Positions 24,280-33,090 of a DNA stretch of 33,800 bases are shown piece after piece. Position 1 is the stretch's first letter. Each line of letters begins with the position of its first letter. This stretch comes from Bacteroidales bacterium (GTDB lineage: Bacteria > Bacteroidota > Bacteroidia > Bacteroidales > JAADJA01). A model generated the notes under the pieces. That model searched no databases. It had not been told where the DNA came from and worked only from the letters and a program-made list of their open reading frames with translations. Made by a program: the position numbers and the translations under genes. Location: assembly GCA_016933115.1 (NCBI GenBank), contig JAFGBL010000243.1:1-33800 (forward strand), given 5' to 3'.

Positions 24280-24507
24280 TTATTCTTTTTCAATTTTCCG
24301 GTTGTAGAGCAACCTGGCAGCATATCCAAAGATTAAAACAACGAGAATCACGATAATCCCCTGCAAGAATAAATTGTTACTAAAAAAAATTTGTGAAGTT
24401 TGCTCTTTTGCTAAAACCAAACCATTGCTTTCTGCTTCAGTTGACAAACCGGGCAGTATTGTCATAATAAAAATTGCGAGACCAATAGTTCTATACAAAA
24501 CATTCAT
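24280..24507 (-). CDS. Small membrane protein, function unknown
   Basis: A 75-residue protein from ATG 24507 (an ATG at 24546 would add 13 residues). It has a hydrophobic N-terminal segment that may be a signal peptide (FIMTILPGLSTEA), about 25 polar residues, a second helix at about 48-66 (GIIVILVVLIFGYAA) and a basic tail (RLLYNRKIEKE). That layout gives an N-out, C-in single-span protein if the signal is cleaved, or a hairpin if not. I recognise no family. Frame, composition and spacing support a real gene, but only moderately. Confidence 0.5.
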   Translation of the reverse strand: MNVLYRTIGLAIFIMTILPGLSTEAESNGLVLAKEQTSQIFFSNNLFLQGIIVILVVLIFGYAARLLYNRKIEKE

Positions 24508-24612
24508 ATTTACATAACTAAATATTATGAATATTATTGCACTCATTTTTAGATATTAGTAAATGGATTACTTGAGATTGGAAATATAAATCAGGTTATG
24601 ATCCAATGTGGA

Positions 24613-25248
24613 TTATTTTTTTCTGATCATCATAATTCCATCGCGAAGGGGGAGCAGGATATTTTCAACACGATCATCGTTTTGGACAAAGTTATTTAAC
24701 CTGTTAATTCCTTCTGTTTCCTTATCATGCTTTTTACCAGGTTCCGTTACTTTTCCATCCCAAAGGGCATTGTCAACCAAAATCAAACCACCAGGCTTAA
24801 CCTTATTAAAAACCAATTGGTAATAATCAAGGTAATTTTCTTTATTCGCATCAATAAAGACCAAATCGAAAACATCTGTCAAAACAGGAATGATATCCAG
24901 GGCATCACCGAAATATTGCACTATTTTTTTCTCCACGCCGGATTGTCTGAAATATTTTCCAGAAATGGGTTCCAATTCTGGATTGATCTCAATGGTGATG
25001 ATTTTCCCGGTATCACTTAGTCCGTTTGCCAGGCAAATGGCCGAATAGCCGGTAAAAGTTCCTATTTCAAGGATGCTTTCGGGCTTCAGCAGGTTACTGA
25101 TCATTTCGAGGAATTTCCCTTGAACATGCCCCGAGAGCATTCGGGGATAAACAAGTTTCAGGTGTGTCTCCCTGTTCAGTCGTTGAAGAAGGTCACTTTC
25201 AGGAGACGTGTGATCCTCTATATATTTTTCAATGGATTTACTGTACAT
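24613..25248 (-). CDS. O-methyltransferase family 3 (CCoAOMT/YrrM-like)
   Basis: A 211-residue SAM-dependent O-methyltransferase. Motif I is ILEIGTFTGYSA at 59-70, then IITIEINPE, the metal-binding FDLVFIDANKENY near 127-139, and LVDNALWDGKV near 156. Asp and Asn residues at these points bind a divalent metal and the catechol-like acceptor in relatives. Bacterial members methylate catechols, caffeoyl-like compounds or tRNA 5-hydroxyuridine (TrmR/YrrM); the latter is a fair candidate, but sequence alone does not decide it. It is transcribed alone, divergent from the PLP enzyme. Confidence 0.88.
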   Translation of the reverse strand: MYSKSIEKYIEDHTSPESDLLQRLNRETHLKLVYPRMLSGHVQGKFLEMISNLLKPESILEIGTFTGYSAICLANGLSDTGKIITIEINPELEPISGKYFRQSGVEKKIVQYFGDALDIIPVLTDVFDLVFIDANKENYLDYYQLVFNKVKPGGLILVDNALWDGKVTEPGKKHDKETEGINRLNNFVQNDDRVENILLPLRDGIMMIRKK

Positions 25249-25362
25249 AAAATATTAAGGTATTATGAACCTGATTCTTTATTGTTTTATAATCTTTTTT
25301 TGGACTTCAGGTTTTATTAATAACAAATCAACAAACTAACTGAATCTGAAGTTCAATTCAAA

Positions 25363-25370
25363 TACTTTTG
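25363..25370 (+). promoter_or_regulatory. -7 box TACTTTTG for the DSD1-like gene
   Basis: TACTTTTG fits TAnnTTTG and lies 21 bases before ATG 25392. A clear -33 element is not seen. Confidence 0.45.
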
Positions 25371-25391
25371 TAAAATTACTATTAATTCAGG

Positions 25392-26495
25392 ATGTTAAAA
25401 ATGAAGATCACAAAACCAACATTCGTCATTGATGCAAGTATATGCAAAAATAATATCCATCGAATGGCAAAAAAAGCCCAAAATAATAAAGTTCATTTCA
25501 GGCCACACTTCAAAACCCATCAATCGGCTGAAATTGCCGGGTGGTTTCGAAATGAAGGAGTGGGCACCATAACGGTTTCATCCCTGGAAATGGCTAAATA
25601 CTTTGCCTGTTACGGCTGGAAGGATATCCTGGTAGCTTTTCCTGTTAATATCCTGGAGATTGAATCCATTAATCAACTTGCCCTTGAAATCAAATTAAGT
25701 CTTACGGTTGAATCTGACAATTCTGTACTGACGCTGTTGAGCGGATTGAAACACGGCGTAGACTTATACATTAAAATCGATACAGGGTACCATCGAACAG
25801 GAATTGACTATAGCAACTTCAACGAAATTGAAAAAATTCTCCGACTGATCAAACAAACAAAAAAACTTGAATTTATCGGCTTTCTGGCCCATTCAGGGCA
25901 CACATACCAATCGAAAAATGTGGATGAGATTCAAAGCATTTATCAGGATACCGTAGTTAAATTGAATCAATTGAAATTAAAATTCAAAAACGAATTCCCC
26001 GGTTTGATCCTTTCCGTCGGAGATACACCTTCCTGCAGCATTATTGAAAATTTTGACGGTGTGGATGAAATCAGGCCGGGAAATTTTGTTTTTTTTGATG
26101 TCATGCAATATCAACTGGGCTCATGCGATTTTAATGATATCGGAGTATCGGTTGTTTGTCCGGTGGTGGCTAAACATGCTGAGAGAAATGAAATCGTTAT
26201 TTATGGCGGAGCTGTACATCTGTCCAGGGAAAATCTGATTTCTAAAAACGGACAGGATTATTTTGGGTTAGTTTCACTGTTTAAAGGGGATAAATGGACC
26301 AAACCGTTAACGGATACTTATGTAAAATCACTATCTCAGGAACATGGAATAATCAAAACCACAGAAAAGGTTTTCAGCACGATTGAAATCGGTTCATTGC
26401 TTGCTGTAATACCGGTTCACTCGTGCCTTGCAGCTGATTTGGCCCGGGATTACAAATCTCTCACTGGTAGTGTAATTCACAAATTCAAATGTTAA
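25392..26495 (+). CDS. DSD1/D-threonine aldolase-type PLP enzyme
   Basis: A 367-residue fold-type III PLP enzyme (alanine-racemase-like barrel plus C-terminal D-serine dehydratase-like domain). The PLP lysine is K41 in RPHFKTHQ, matching the family motif RPHxKTHK. The C-terminal metal site is H343-S-C345 in VIPVHSCLAADL, matching HxC of D-threonine aldolase and D-serine dehydratase. Substrates in the family are D-threonine, D-3-hydroxyaspartate or D-serine, so a role in D-amino-acid breakdown is likely; which one is not decided. ATG 25392 or ATG 25401 starts the protein. It is a single-gene unit. Confidence 0.85.
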   Translation: MLKMKITKPTFVIDASICKNNIHRMAKKAQNNKVHFRPHFKTHQSAEIAGWFRNEGVGTITVSSLEMAKYFACYGWKDILVAFPVNILEIESINQLALEIKLSLTVESDNSVLTLLSGLKHGVDLYIKIDTGYHRTGIDYSNFNEIEKILRLIKQTKKLEFIGFLAHSGHTYQSKNVDEIQSIYQDTVVKLNQLKLKFKNEFPGLILSVGDTPSCSIIENFDGVDEIRPGNFVFFDVMQYQLGSCDFNDIGVSVVCPVVAKHAERNEIVIYGGAVHLSRENLISKNGQDYFGLVSLFKGDKWTKPLTDTYVKSLSQEHGIIKTTEKVFSTIEIGSLLAVIPVHSCLAADLARDYKSLTGSVIHKFKC

Positions 26496-26540
26496 AGCAT
26501 TTGCCAAATCGAATTAATGGTTTTTGAATATTAAAAACTC

Positions 26541-26548
26541 TATTTTTG
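26541..26548 (+). promoter_or_regulatory. -7 box TATTTTTG for the TPR lipoprotein gene
   Basis: TATTTTTG followed by C lies 17 bases before ATG 26566. A longer frame that starts at TTG 26524 would run across this box, so the box also decides the start. Confidence 0.55.
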
Positions 26549-26565
26549 CAAGCAAAAATTTAAAA

Positions 26566-27225
26566 ATGGTCAAGTCTGGAAATTTTAATGTATTTTATCT
26601 TTTTCTTTTTGTCATCATTCTTGTCGTTTCAATATCCTGTACCCGGAGTAATGCAGGGCATCATTTTAAAAACGGAAATGCCAATTACAACCTGAAGGAT
26701 TATGTAGGTGCAATCAGAGATCTTGACATGGCCATCGAACTTAACCCCCAATATACCGAAGCTTACTATGTAAGAGCTTTGTGCAACAGCAAACTTAATA
26801 ATTATCCAAAAGCACTGAATGATTTCAATAAGGTGATAGAACTGGATCCGGAATTTAAAGATGCTTATATCAACCGGGCTTATTATGTAAAAGAAAAAAC
26901 AGGAGATTACCTTGGGGCCATCGATGATTGCAATAAATTTATTGAATTAAATTCTGATAATAATAATTCATTTGCATATAACAACAGGGGCTTTGCCAAA
27001 TTTATGTTAAACGACACTATCGGTGCAATGGATGATATTCAAATGTCACTTAGCCTCAACCCTGAAAATTCATATGCATTCAAAAACAGGGCATTAATTT
27101 ATATTGCACTGGACAGCATATCAAAAGCCTGCGAAGACCTGAATAAAGCCGAACTGCTGGGATATAGCAAGGATTATGACCAGGAAGCTATAAAATTAAT
27201 TGCAGAATACTGCCAAAGTAATTGA
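26566..27225 (+). CDS. TPR-repeat lipoprotein
   Basis: A 219-residue lipoprotein. The signal ends in a lipobox with C25 (VVSISCTRS). About five tetratricopeptide repeats follow, with the A-helix and turn positions plain: NYNLKDYVGAIRDLDMAIEL, LNNYPKALNDFNKVIELDP, TGDYLGAIDDCNKFIELNS, LNDTIGAMDDIQMSLSLNP, and a last one ending LNKAELLGY. TPR proteins are scaffolds; no partner is shown. ATG 26566 is preferred over TTG 26524, which lies upstream of the promoter box. It is convergent with the histidine kinase, with 22 bases between stops. Confidence 0.85.
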   Translation: MVKSGNFNVFYLFLFVIILVVSISCTRSNAGHHFKNGNANYNLKDYVGAIRDLDMAIELNPQYTEAYYVRALCNSKLNNYPKALNDFNKVIELDPEFKDAYINRAYYVKEKTGDYLGAIDDCNKFIELNSDNNNSFAYNNRGFAKFMLNDTIGAMDDIQMSLSLNPENSYAFKNRALIYIALDSISKACEDLNKAELLGYSKDYDQEAIKLIAEYCQSN

Positions 27226-27247
27226 TGTTCAATTAAAACTGAAAACC

Positions 27248-28765
27248 CTACTGCTTAATCTGTTTACGCAAAATGATCCTGAAAGTAGTACCTTTATTTA
27301 TCACTGAGGATTTGACAAATATTTTTCCACGGTGGTAATCCCTGACAATTCTTTGAGCCAGAGACAACCCCAGCCCCCAACCGCGCTTTTTGCTGGTATA
27401 CCCTGGATTGAAAATGGTCTTGAATTTTGATTTGGGAATGCCTTTTCCATCATCCGAAAGATCGATGATCACGAGGTTTTCCTCCTCAAATACATCGACC
27501 TCAATGTTGCCGTCGCCTCCAATGGCATCAATAGCATTTTTGCAAAGGTTTTCAATTACCCACTCGAACAGGTGCAGGTTGACCGGAGCCATGATCACCT
27601 TATCCATGGATTGTTTGATATTGTAATTGACCTTTTGAGAAGCCCTTGATCTTATATAATTAACTGTTTCATAAACGATTTTTACGATATTTTCATTTTT
27701 AAGCCTGGGTTCAGCCCCGATTTTGGAAAACCTGTCGGTAATTTTTTGCAATCGTTCAACGTCTTTATTCAATTCTTCAATAGTTTCTGCAGGCTGGCCC
27801 TCCATCCGTAAGAGTTCAATCCAGGCAATCATGGACGATAGTGGTGTCCCTAATTGATGGGCCGTTTCTTTAGCCAATCCTACCCAAACCTGATTTTGCT
27901 CCGATTTTCTGGCCGAACTAAATAATACGTAAGATAAAAACAAGAACACTCCAATCACCCCCAACTGAAAATAGGGAAAAAACATGAGGCGGGTCAGAAG
28001 ATCGGAATTTTTATAAAAAATATACCTTTTCCCCTGATCGGCTAATTCAATTTCAATAGGATCATTGTCGCTGGCCATCTGCTCAAGGGTTTTCATAATA
28101 ATAACAGAATCCCCGGCTTTTTCAGGGTCCAGCAAGCCGTATTCTATCACTTTTGTTTTTGTACTGTCGGTAATGATCACAGGAACAGAGGCAGCGTTGA
28201 TGACCACTTCAGAGAAAAAGGATTCGATCAGGTCGTCAATTACTACACGCAGTTCAGTGAAAAGTTTTGAATCCTTATAAAACAAATAGTCAAATTGACT
28301 TTGGTCATAAACGATTTTCACCGGCGGGTAAGCCATGAACTCCGATCGTAAATCACCCTTGAGCATTGGAACCGTATCGGGGTCAAATTCAACATTCTTG
28401 GTGATCTTGATCCGGCCATGGCTGTCAGTTAAAATAACCGGAATTGTAATATTTTCTGAAAAAAATTTCTGGAAAAAACTGAGCGCTTCCGTTTCGTTGA
28501 CAACCGTAACAATTCTATATGCATCGGCCAGCATTTCAACCCGTTTTCGCTCCTCGTCTTTGATTTGATTAAAAAACCGGTCGGTATAGTTTACCAGTTC
28601 AGCTTTCTGGTGGATGGCATCCGCCCAGATGCGGATATTGTTTCGTTCGTCCTGGGCAATTTCTCTAACCAGAATATTGGTATACCAAAGCGACGCTGCC
28701 ACAATAATTACGGCAATTATAAACAAGATCCACTTCCAGCGCTTTTTACGGGTGTATATATTCAA
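27248..28765 (-). CDS. Sensor histidine kinase (orphan) with duplicated periplasmic sensor
   Basis: A 505-residue inner-membrane kinase. Helix 1 is at about 11-30; a periplasmic region at about 31-262 contains two similar modules (IPVILTDS...YLFYKDSKLFTELR and VPVIITDS...YIFYKNSDLLTRLM); helix 2 is at about 264-284. The phospho-acceptor is H303 in KETAHQLGTPLSSMIAW, followed by an HATPase_c domain: N box NLCKNAIDAI, DDGKGIP, and GWGLGLSLAQRIV. The start is TTG 28765; an in-frame TAA lies two codons upstream, so nothing longer is possible, and the first helix needs this start. No response regulator gene is in the window. The signal it senses is unknown. Confidence 0.9.
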   Translation of the reverse strand: MNIYTRKKRWKWILFIIAVIIVAASLWYTNILVREIAQDERNNIRIWADAIHQKAELVNYTDRFFNQIKDEERKRVEMLADAYRIVTVVNETEALSFFQKFFSENITIPVILTDSHGRIKITKNVEFDPDTVPMLKGDLRSEFMAYPPVKIVYDQSQFDYLFYKDSKLFTELRVVIDDLIESFFSEVVINAASVPVIITDSTKTKVIEYGLLDPEKAGDSVIIMKTLEQMASDNDPIEIELADQGKRYIFYKNSDLLTRLMFFPYFQLGVIGVFLFLSYVLFSSARKSEQNQVWVGLAKETAHQLGTPLSSMIAWIELLRMEGQPAETIEELNKDVERLQKITDRFSKIGAEPRLKNENIVKIVYETVNYIRSRASQKVNYNIKQSMDKVIMAPVNLHLFEWVIENLCKNAIDAIGGDGNIEVDVFEEENLVIIDLSDDGKGIPKSKFKTIFNPGYTSKKRGWGLGLSLAQRIVRDYHRGKIFVKSSVINKGTTFRIILRKQIKQ

Positions 28766-28843
28766 TCGTTAAAAAAATATAAATAAGTAAAATAACGATG
28801 GCATTGCTAAAATATTCCGTACCTGCTAAAATATAGGGTTAGA

Positions 28844-28851
28844 CAAAAGTA
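28844..28851 (-). promoter_or_regulatory. -7 box TACTTTTG for the histidine kinase gene
   Basis: TACTTTTG fits TAnnTTTG and lies about 78 bases upstream of TTG 28765 on the minus strand, giving a leader of some 70 bases. It is unsupported by a visible -33 element. Confidence 0.35.
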
Positions 28852-28957
28852 AACATTTCAACAAAATATTTCAGTAATATTTAATTGGTCAAATTCCGTG
28901 ATATTCATTTCACCACATTAATGTAAATAATGTATAATCTATGAGGGCTGAAAATCA

Positions 28958-28965
28958 TATTTTTG
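28958..28965 (+). promoter_or_regulatory. -7 box TATTTTTG for the UPF0316 gene
   Basis: TATTTTTG followed by C lies 32 bases before ATG 28998. Its last base is the first base of a perfect palindrome that covers the expected transcription start. Confidence 0.5.
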
Positions 28966-28978
28966 CATTTTAAAATGC
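28965..28978. promoter_or_regulatory. 14-base perfect palindrome GCATTTTAAAATGC at the UPF0316 promoter
   Basis: GCATTTTAAAATGC is its own reverse complement with no spacer. It begins on the last base of the -7 box and covers the likely +1, the usual place for a repressor operator. It could equally be chance in AT-rich sequence, though a 14-base perfect palindrome with GC ends is uncommon by chance. Confidence 0.35.
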
Positions 28979-28997
28979 GTAAACAGGATTTTATATT

Positions 28998-29591
28998 ATG
29001 GAGCCAAACTTTATGAATTCAGATCTCTTTACATGGGTTCTTCTACCCTTACTCATTTTCTTCGCAAGGATCATGGACGTTTCCATAGGAACTATGCGAT
29101 TGATATTTGTTTCTAAAGGATTCAAATACCTCGCTCCTCTCCTGGGATTTTTCGAAGTGATCATCTGGTTGCTGGCTATCGGGCAAATCATGCAGAACCT
29201 GAACAATATTTTATGCTATCTTGCTTATGGCCTGGGATTCGCAGCAGGAAATTACATCGGTATTCTTTTGGAAGAAAAAATGTCTATTGGGACTGTTTTG
29301 GTCAGGGTAATTCCAAAACTAAATGCAGATGAACTGATTGCTACCTTGCGTGAAAAAAATTTCGCTGTATCGGCCATTATTATTGAAGGGATGAAAGGAA
29401 GCATAAAAATGTTGCTCTCCATCATCAACCGAAAAGACATAGATGAATACATCCAAACCGTCAATCAATACAATCCCAATGCATTTTATACAATTGAAGA
29501 CATAAAAGCGGTTAAAGAAGGATATTTTCGGTCGCATCGCACTTTTTCAGCTTTCGACCACTTGAATTTCCTTCGCAGAAAAGGGAAATAG
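28998..29591 (+). CDS. UPF0316/DUF2179-type membrane protein
   Basis: A 197-residue protein with three N-terminal membrane helices (about 12-31, 45-62 and 68-90, through VLLPLLIFFARIMDVSIGTM and GFFEVIIWLLAIGQIMQ) and a C-terminal soluble domain with ferredoxin-like DUF2179 character (GTVLVRVIPKLNADELIATL to YNPNAFYTIEDIKAV). The RIMDVSIGTMR motif marks the UPF0316 (YebE-like) family; the function is unknown, and DUF2179 is thought to bind a ligand. It starts at ATG 28998 and is monocistronic, divergent from the kinase and convergent with the TonB receptor. Confidence 0.85.
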   Translation: MEPNFMNSDLFTWVLLPLLIFFARIMDVSIGTMRLIFVSKGFKYLAPLLGFFEVIIWLLAIGQIMQNLNNILCYLAYGLGFAAGNYIGILLEEKMSIGTVLVRVIPKLNADELIATLREKNFAVSAIIIEGMKGSIKMLLSIINRKDIDEYIQTVNQYNPNAFYTIEDIKAVKEGYFRSHRTFSAFDHLNFLRRKGK

Positions 29592-29643
29592 CGAATTTGA
29601 ATCCGCCAAAACAGATTGATTGATATTCAAATTGATATAAATA

Positions 29644-31977
29644 TTAAAAGCTGAACATCAGGCCAACACTTGGCATGATAGGAAGCTGGTTCACCCGCTC
29701 CCCTGTGATACGGTCGGTATAAAATATATTGTCCCTGTCGTAAATATTGGTAACACTTACATTGGCCTCCAGTTTTGTATACTGATTGAAATTGAAGGTC
29801 TTTTTTGCGCTGATGTCCAGACGATGATAATCCGACAGCCTCCCGGTGTTGAGGTCCGAATAAATTATTCCCAGATCCTCATTCACCGTAGTATAATCGG
29901 TATAAATACCCTCCATGAATGTAATGAGGCCATAATAACCCTGGGTTAGTGTAAACGGGAACCCAGAACCAAAATTCCATCGCGCATTGATTTCCCAGTC
30001 ATATTTGGCACCCAGAATATAACTGGCCACCAGGTTAATATTGTGCCGGCGGTCATAATGGGGATGGTAGGACTTAATTTCGCCAGTGATGCTTTCATAT
30101 TCCCTTATAACATATCCCAAAGAATACACGGCCCAGAAGTAGAACCGCTGGTAGTCATATTTTAGCGTAAAATCAACCCCGGTTGCATAACCCTTTTCAA
30201 TGATGAAATCCTTGGTAATCAAATCGGGCTCGTCGGGATATTTATTTTCATCAAGTAATTTGTTCCGGTTGATATTGGTAAGCTGCGAAAAATTTTTGTA
30301 GTACCCTTCAACGTTGGCTGTAATATTCGCAGTCAAATCATACTCAAACCCAAGAATGGCATGTTCAGCCTTTTGAAGCTTATGAGAAATTTCCTTATCG
30401 TTGTACGACTCTGGAAGGTTTTCAGGCCCCGATAAAAACCCGTAGAATAAATTGACCACATCTCTGTCGGAGTGGGCACTGATTAGGTTCTGTGAATAAA
30501 ATCCGCCTGCAAATTTAATCCTGAACTTATCGGTTGCATTGAATTTCATGGCTAACCTCGGTTCCAATGAAAGATTAGAAAGTGAAGCATACCACTGCAT
30601 CCTGAAACTCGGTTCGATCAGCCATTTTCCTGCTGTTTTCTTATATTTTACGTAAGCACCCAACTCAGTAGTGTTTTCTTCCTGCGAAATCTCAAGGCCA
30701 AGGGAATTATAAAAAATATAGTCTGTTTTAAATCCCAGTATTTCAATTCCGTATTTCAATTCGTCCTTACCCACAAAATAGGTGAAATCAAAACCCATGT
30801 TGAACCCGTTGATAGTGCTTTCTCTTGGAGGACCCGCCTCTTCTTCCAGTGAAATTTTATATTGAGAATAGGCCAGGTGCCCTTCGATCAATACGGGAGA
30901 GCTTCCGGGAATGATCAAAAAATTGGTACCACCACCATAAGAATCCCATTTATAATCCGAGATCGACTTATAATTGTTTACCCGATCGGAATAATTGAAT
31001 CCAAAAAAGTTTACTTTACTTCCGTTTGCCCCTAACAGCGATATTTTTCCGTAAAGGTCGGTATAGTTAAATGGTAATCCGGCTGTATCAATATAGTTAT
31101 AAAATATTTGAGAGCTTTGTTCCAGGTAGGAATTTTTAGCTGAAATAATAAAAGAGGAGCTCCCCTGCCCATTTTCCCTTTGCTTTTTAATAGGCCCTTC
31201 CAGCATTAAATTGGCTCCAAAAGTGCTGGCTCCCACTTTACCGGAATATCGGGTTTTGTTTCCATCTCGGGTAGTGATATCCATAACCGAGGATATCCTC
31301 CCCCCGAATTCAGCTCCGAAACCACCGGTATATATATCCGCATTTCGGAGAATATCCGTATCAAATACAGAGAATAAACCGATGGAATGGAAAGGATTAT
31401 AAATAATCATTCCATCCAGCAGTACCTTGTTCTGAATTGGGGAACCACCACGGATATACAACTGCCCCCCCTGGTCACCGGTAAAAATTACCCCAGGCAA
31501 TACCTGCAGGTACTGGGCCAGGTCGGGTTGACCGCCAACTGAAGGAATTTGCTTGATTTGCTTTGGAGTGATCTTCACTACCGAGGTCCTGGTTTCCGTT
31601 CGGGCCTCCTCCCTTTCGGCAGATATCTGAATCAGCTCCAACGTGTAGGAAGCTTTTTCGAGGTATAGCTTTTTTGAAATAATCTCATTCTCCCGCACAT
31701 CGACAATCATTTGCAGCGTATCATATCCCAGGTAAGTAACCATCAAAGTGTATGATCCCGGAGGAATTTTTGAAATAACAAAATAACCATTTACATCTGT
31801 TGCTGCACCGTAGGTCGTTTTTTGGAGATAAACGTTTGTAAATATCACCGGTTCGCCTGTTTCCTGCTCATATACAAATCCCCTGATCGTTCCTTCCTGA
31901 GCCAAACCAAATATTGGCAGGAATATAATTATCAACAACAGGGGCAAATTTTGGGAAAGATATTTTTCAAATTGCAT
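29644..31977 (-). CDS. TonB-dependent outer-membrane receptor
   Basis: A 777-residue outer-membrane transporter. In order: a signal peptide (cleaved near GLAQ-EG, residue 27), a CarboxypepD_reg-like beta-sandwich at about 29-105 (GTIRGFVYEQETGEPVIFTN), a plug domain at about 125-240 (IPSVGGQPDLAQYLQVLPGV, then YIRGGSPIQNKVLLDGMIIY), and a 22-strand barrel to a final Phe (GLMFSF), as expected for barrel insertion. Substrate is unknown: there is no SusD partner, sigma/anti-sigma pair or siderophore gene beside it, so it is not a typical glycan-utilisation receptor. ATG 31977 is a clean start. Several antisense frames lie across it and are shadows. Confidence 0.92.
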   Translation of the reverse strand: MQFEKYLSQNLPLLLIIIFLPIFGLAQEGTIRGFVYEQETGEPVIFTNVYLQKTTYGAATDVNGYFVISKIPPGSYTLMVTYLGYDTLQMIVDVRENEIISKKLYLEKASYTLELIQISAEREEARTETRTSVVKITPKQIKQIPSVGGQPDLAQYLQVLPGVIFTGDQGGQLYIRGGSPIQNKVLLDGMIIYNPFHSIGLFSVFDTDILRNADIYTGGFGAEFGGRISSVMDITTRDGNKTRYSGKVGASTFGANLMLEGPIKKQRENGQGSSSFIISAKNSYLEQSSQIFYNYIDTAGLPFNYTDLYGKISLLGANGSKVNFFGFNYSDRVNNYKSISDYKWDSYGGGTNFLIIPGSSPVLIEGHLAYSQYKISLEEEAGPPRESTINGFNMGFDFTYFVGKDELKYGIEILGFKTDYIFYNSLGLEISQEENTTELGAYVKYKKTAGKWLIEPSFRMQWYASLSNLSLEPRLAMKFNATDKFRIKFAGGFYSQNLISAHSDRDVVNLFYGFLSGPENLPESYNDKEISHKLQKAEHAILGFEYDLTANITANVEGYYKNFSQLTNINRNKLLDENKYPDEPDLITKDFIIEKGYATGVDFTLKYDYQRFYFWAVYSLGYVIREYESITGEIKSYHPHYDRRHNINLVASYILGAKYDWEINARWNFGSGFPFTLTQGYYGLITFMEGIYTDYTTVNEDLGIIYSDLNTGRLSDYHRLDISAKKTFNFNQYTKLEANVSVTNIYDRDNIFYTDRITGERVNQLPIMPSVGLMFSF

Positions 31978-32163
31978 ATAATTCTGCTTTATCAGTATAA
32001 TGCCAACAACATTTTTGTAAAAGCAAAGAAAGAAAAAAAATAAACGTCACATCCTCGAAACTTATTTTTTCGATGGCAGGAATCAGTTTACGGATAGTAA
32101 CTTTAAGTTAACGGTAAAAAATCCGCAAAACCAGAAGTTTTAAATTCAAGGTACCAGAAATGA

Positions 32164-33081
32164 TTAATAACGTTCTATTTTCAAACCCGATACTGCGGCA
32201 TCAATGGAAATAATAATCTGGTTTGCTGAATCACTAAAATTAGGAGTTTGATACAAACCCCTGTCAATTTTGTTAAATCCATCCAGGTCCTTTCCCGATA
32301 AAATTGTGCTGGTTTGCACTTCGCATACCGATTCGGAAGGTATCCTGATTTTAATCCCGGCGGCAGCTGCATCGATATTTAGTTTTATTTTTTGGGATTT
32401 GTTTCCAAGTTTTAATTCAATGGATGAAGCCCCACCATCGATATCAATAAATTCGGTCTTAAAAGGAGTCAGGTCCATATCGATTTTGGCAGCTCCCACA
32501 TCGATTTTCATTTTCCAGACCGGTTCCGGATTCAGCATCAACCATACATCATTGGTTAAATTACTTCTTCCAATAAATTTAGTGTGATGAATATCTATAA
32601 CACTGGTATTGTTATTCGTTTTTGTATTCACATTGTAAGGCCCTGTATTACCCTCACAGTCCATTTCAAACAACTGGGAAGTAACTCCATTTATCCTGAA
32701 GTCTCCTGCGGCAGCATCCAGGTTAAGCCGGACGTTTAAAATTTCGGGTGAATATTCTTCGCTGAAGTGCTGTTTATCATAAGGATATTCTTCCACTTTC
32801 TCCTTTTCGGTATCCCGGTCGGGCCAAACACTACGCCAGTGGAAGTATGGATCGGGGCTGTTGGCAAGAATAAGGACTCCTATAATGATGGCAATAACCG
32901 TCAAAATCAGTTTAATTGCACCTTTAATCGGAAGAATTGCAATCCCCCAGAAAACGAATATCAAAGGCCACAACCTCCAGATTGAGTGCCAGGAGAAAAA
33001 AAAGATGTCTAAATTTCTAAGTGCAATAAGCACACCCAGGGTTATTAAAATGACTCCCCAAAAAATATTACTGTATTTCAT
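32164..33081 (-). CDS. LiaF/LiaI-like membrane protein with toast-rack C-terminal domain
   Basis: A 305-residue envelope protein. The first 90 residues hold four short hydrophobic segments (IFWGVILITLGVLIALRNLD, then IWRLWPLIFVFWGIAIL), the LiaI/LiaF (DUF5668) type. The C-terminal part, from about 105, repeats small-residue blades (NLDAAAGDF, DVGAAKIDMD, DGGASSIEL, NIDAAAAGI, SIDAAVSGL), typical of the toast-rack/DUF2154-like beta fold. In Gram-positive bacteria LiaF restrains cell-envelope stress signalling; whether that applies here is inferred. It follows the PspC-domain gene by 9 bases on the same strand. Confidence 0.82.
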   Translation of the reverse strand: MKYSNIFWGVILITLGVLIALRNLDIFFFSWHSIWRLWPLIFVFWGIAILPIKGAIKLILTVIAIIIGVLILANSPDPYFHWRSVWPDRDTEKEKVEEYPYDKQHFSEEYSPEILNVRLNLDAAAGDFRINGVTSQLFEMDCEGNTGPYNVNTKTNNNTSVIDIHHTKFIGRSNLTNDVWLMLNPEPVWKMKIDVGAAKIDMDLTPFKTEFIDIDGGASSIELKLGNKSQKIKLNIDAAAAGIKIRIPSESVCEVQTSTILSGKDLDGFNKIDRGLYQTPNFSDSANQIIISIDAAVSGLKIERY

Positions 33082-33090
33082 TTGACTTGT

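Noticed and set aside
26524-26565. Extension of the TPR lipoprotein from TTG 26524
   Set aside because: It runs across the -7 box at 26541 and would put 14 residues in front of a good lipoprotein signal.
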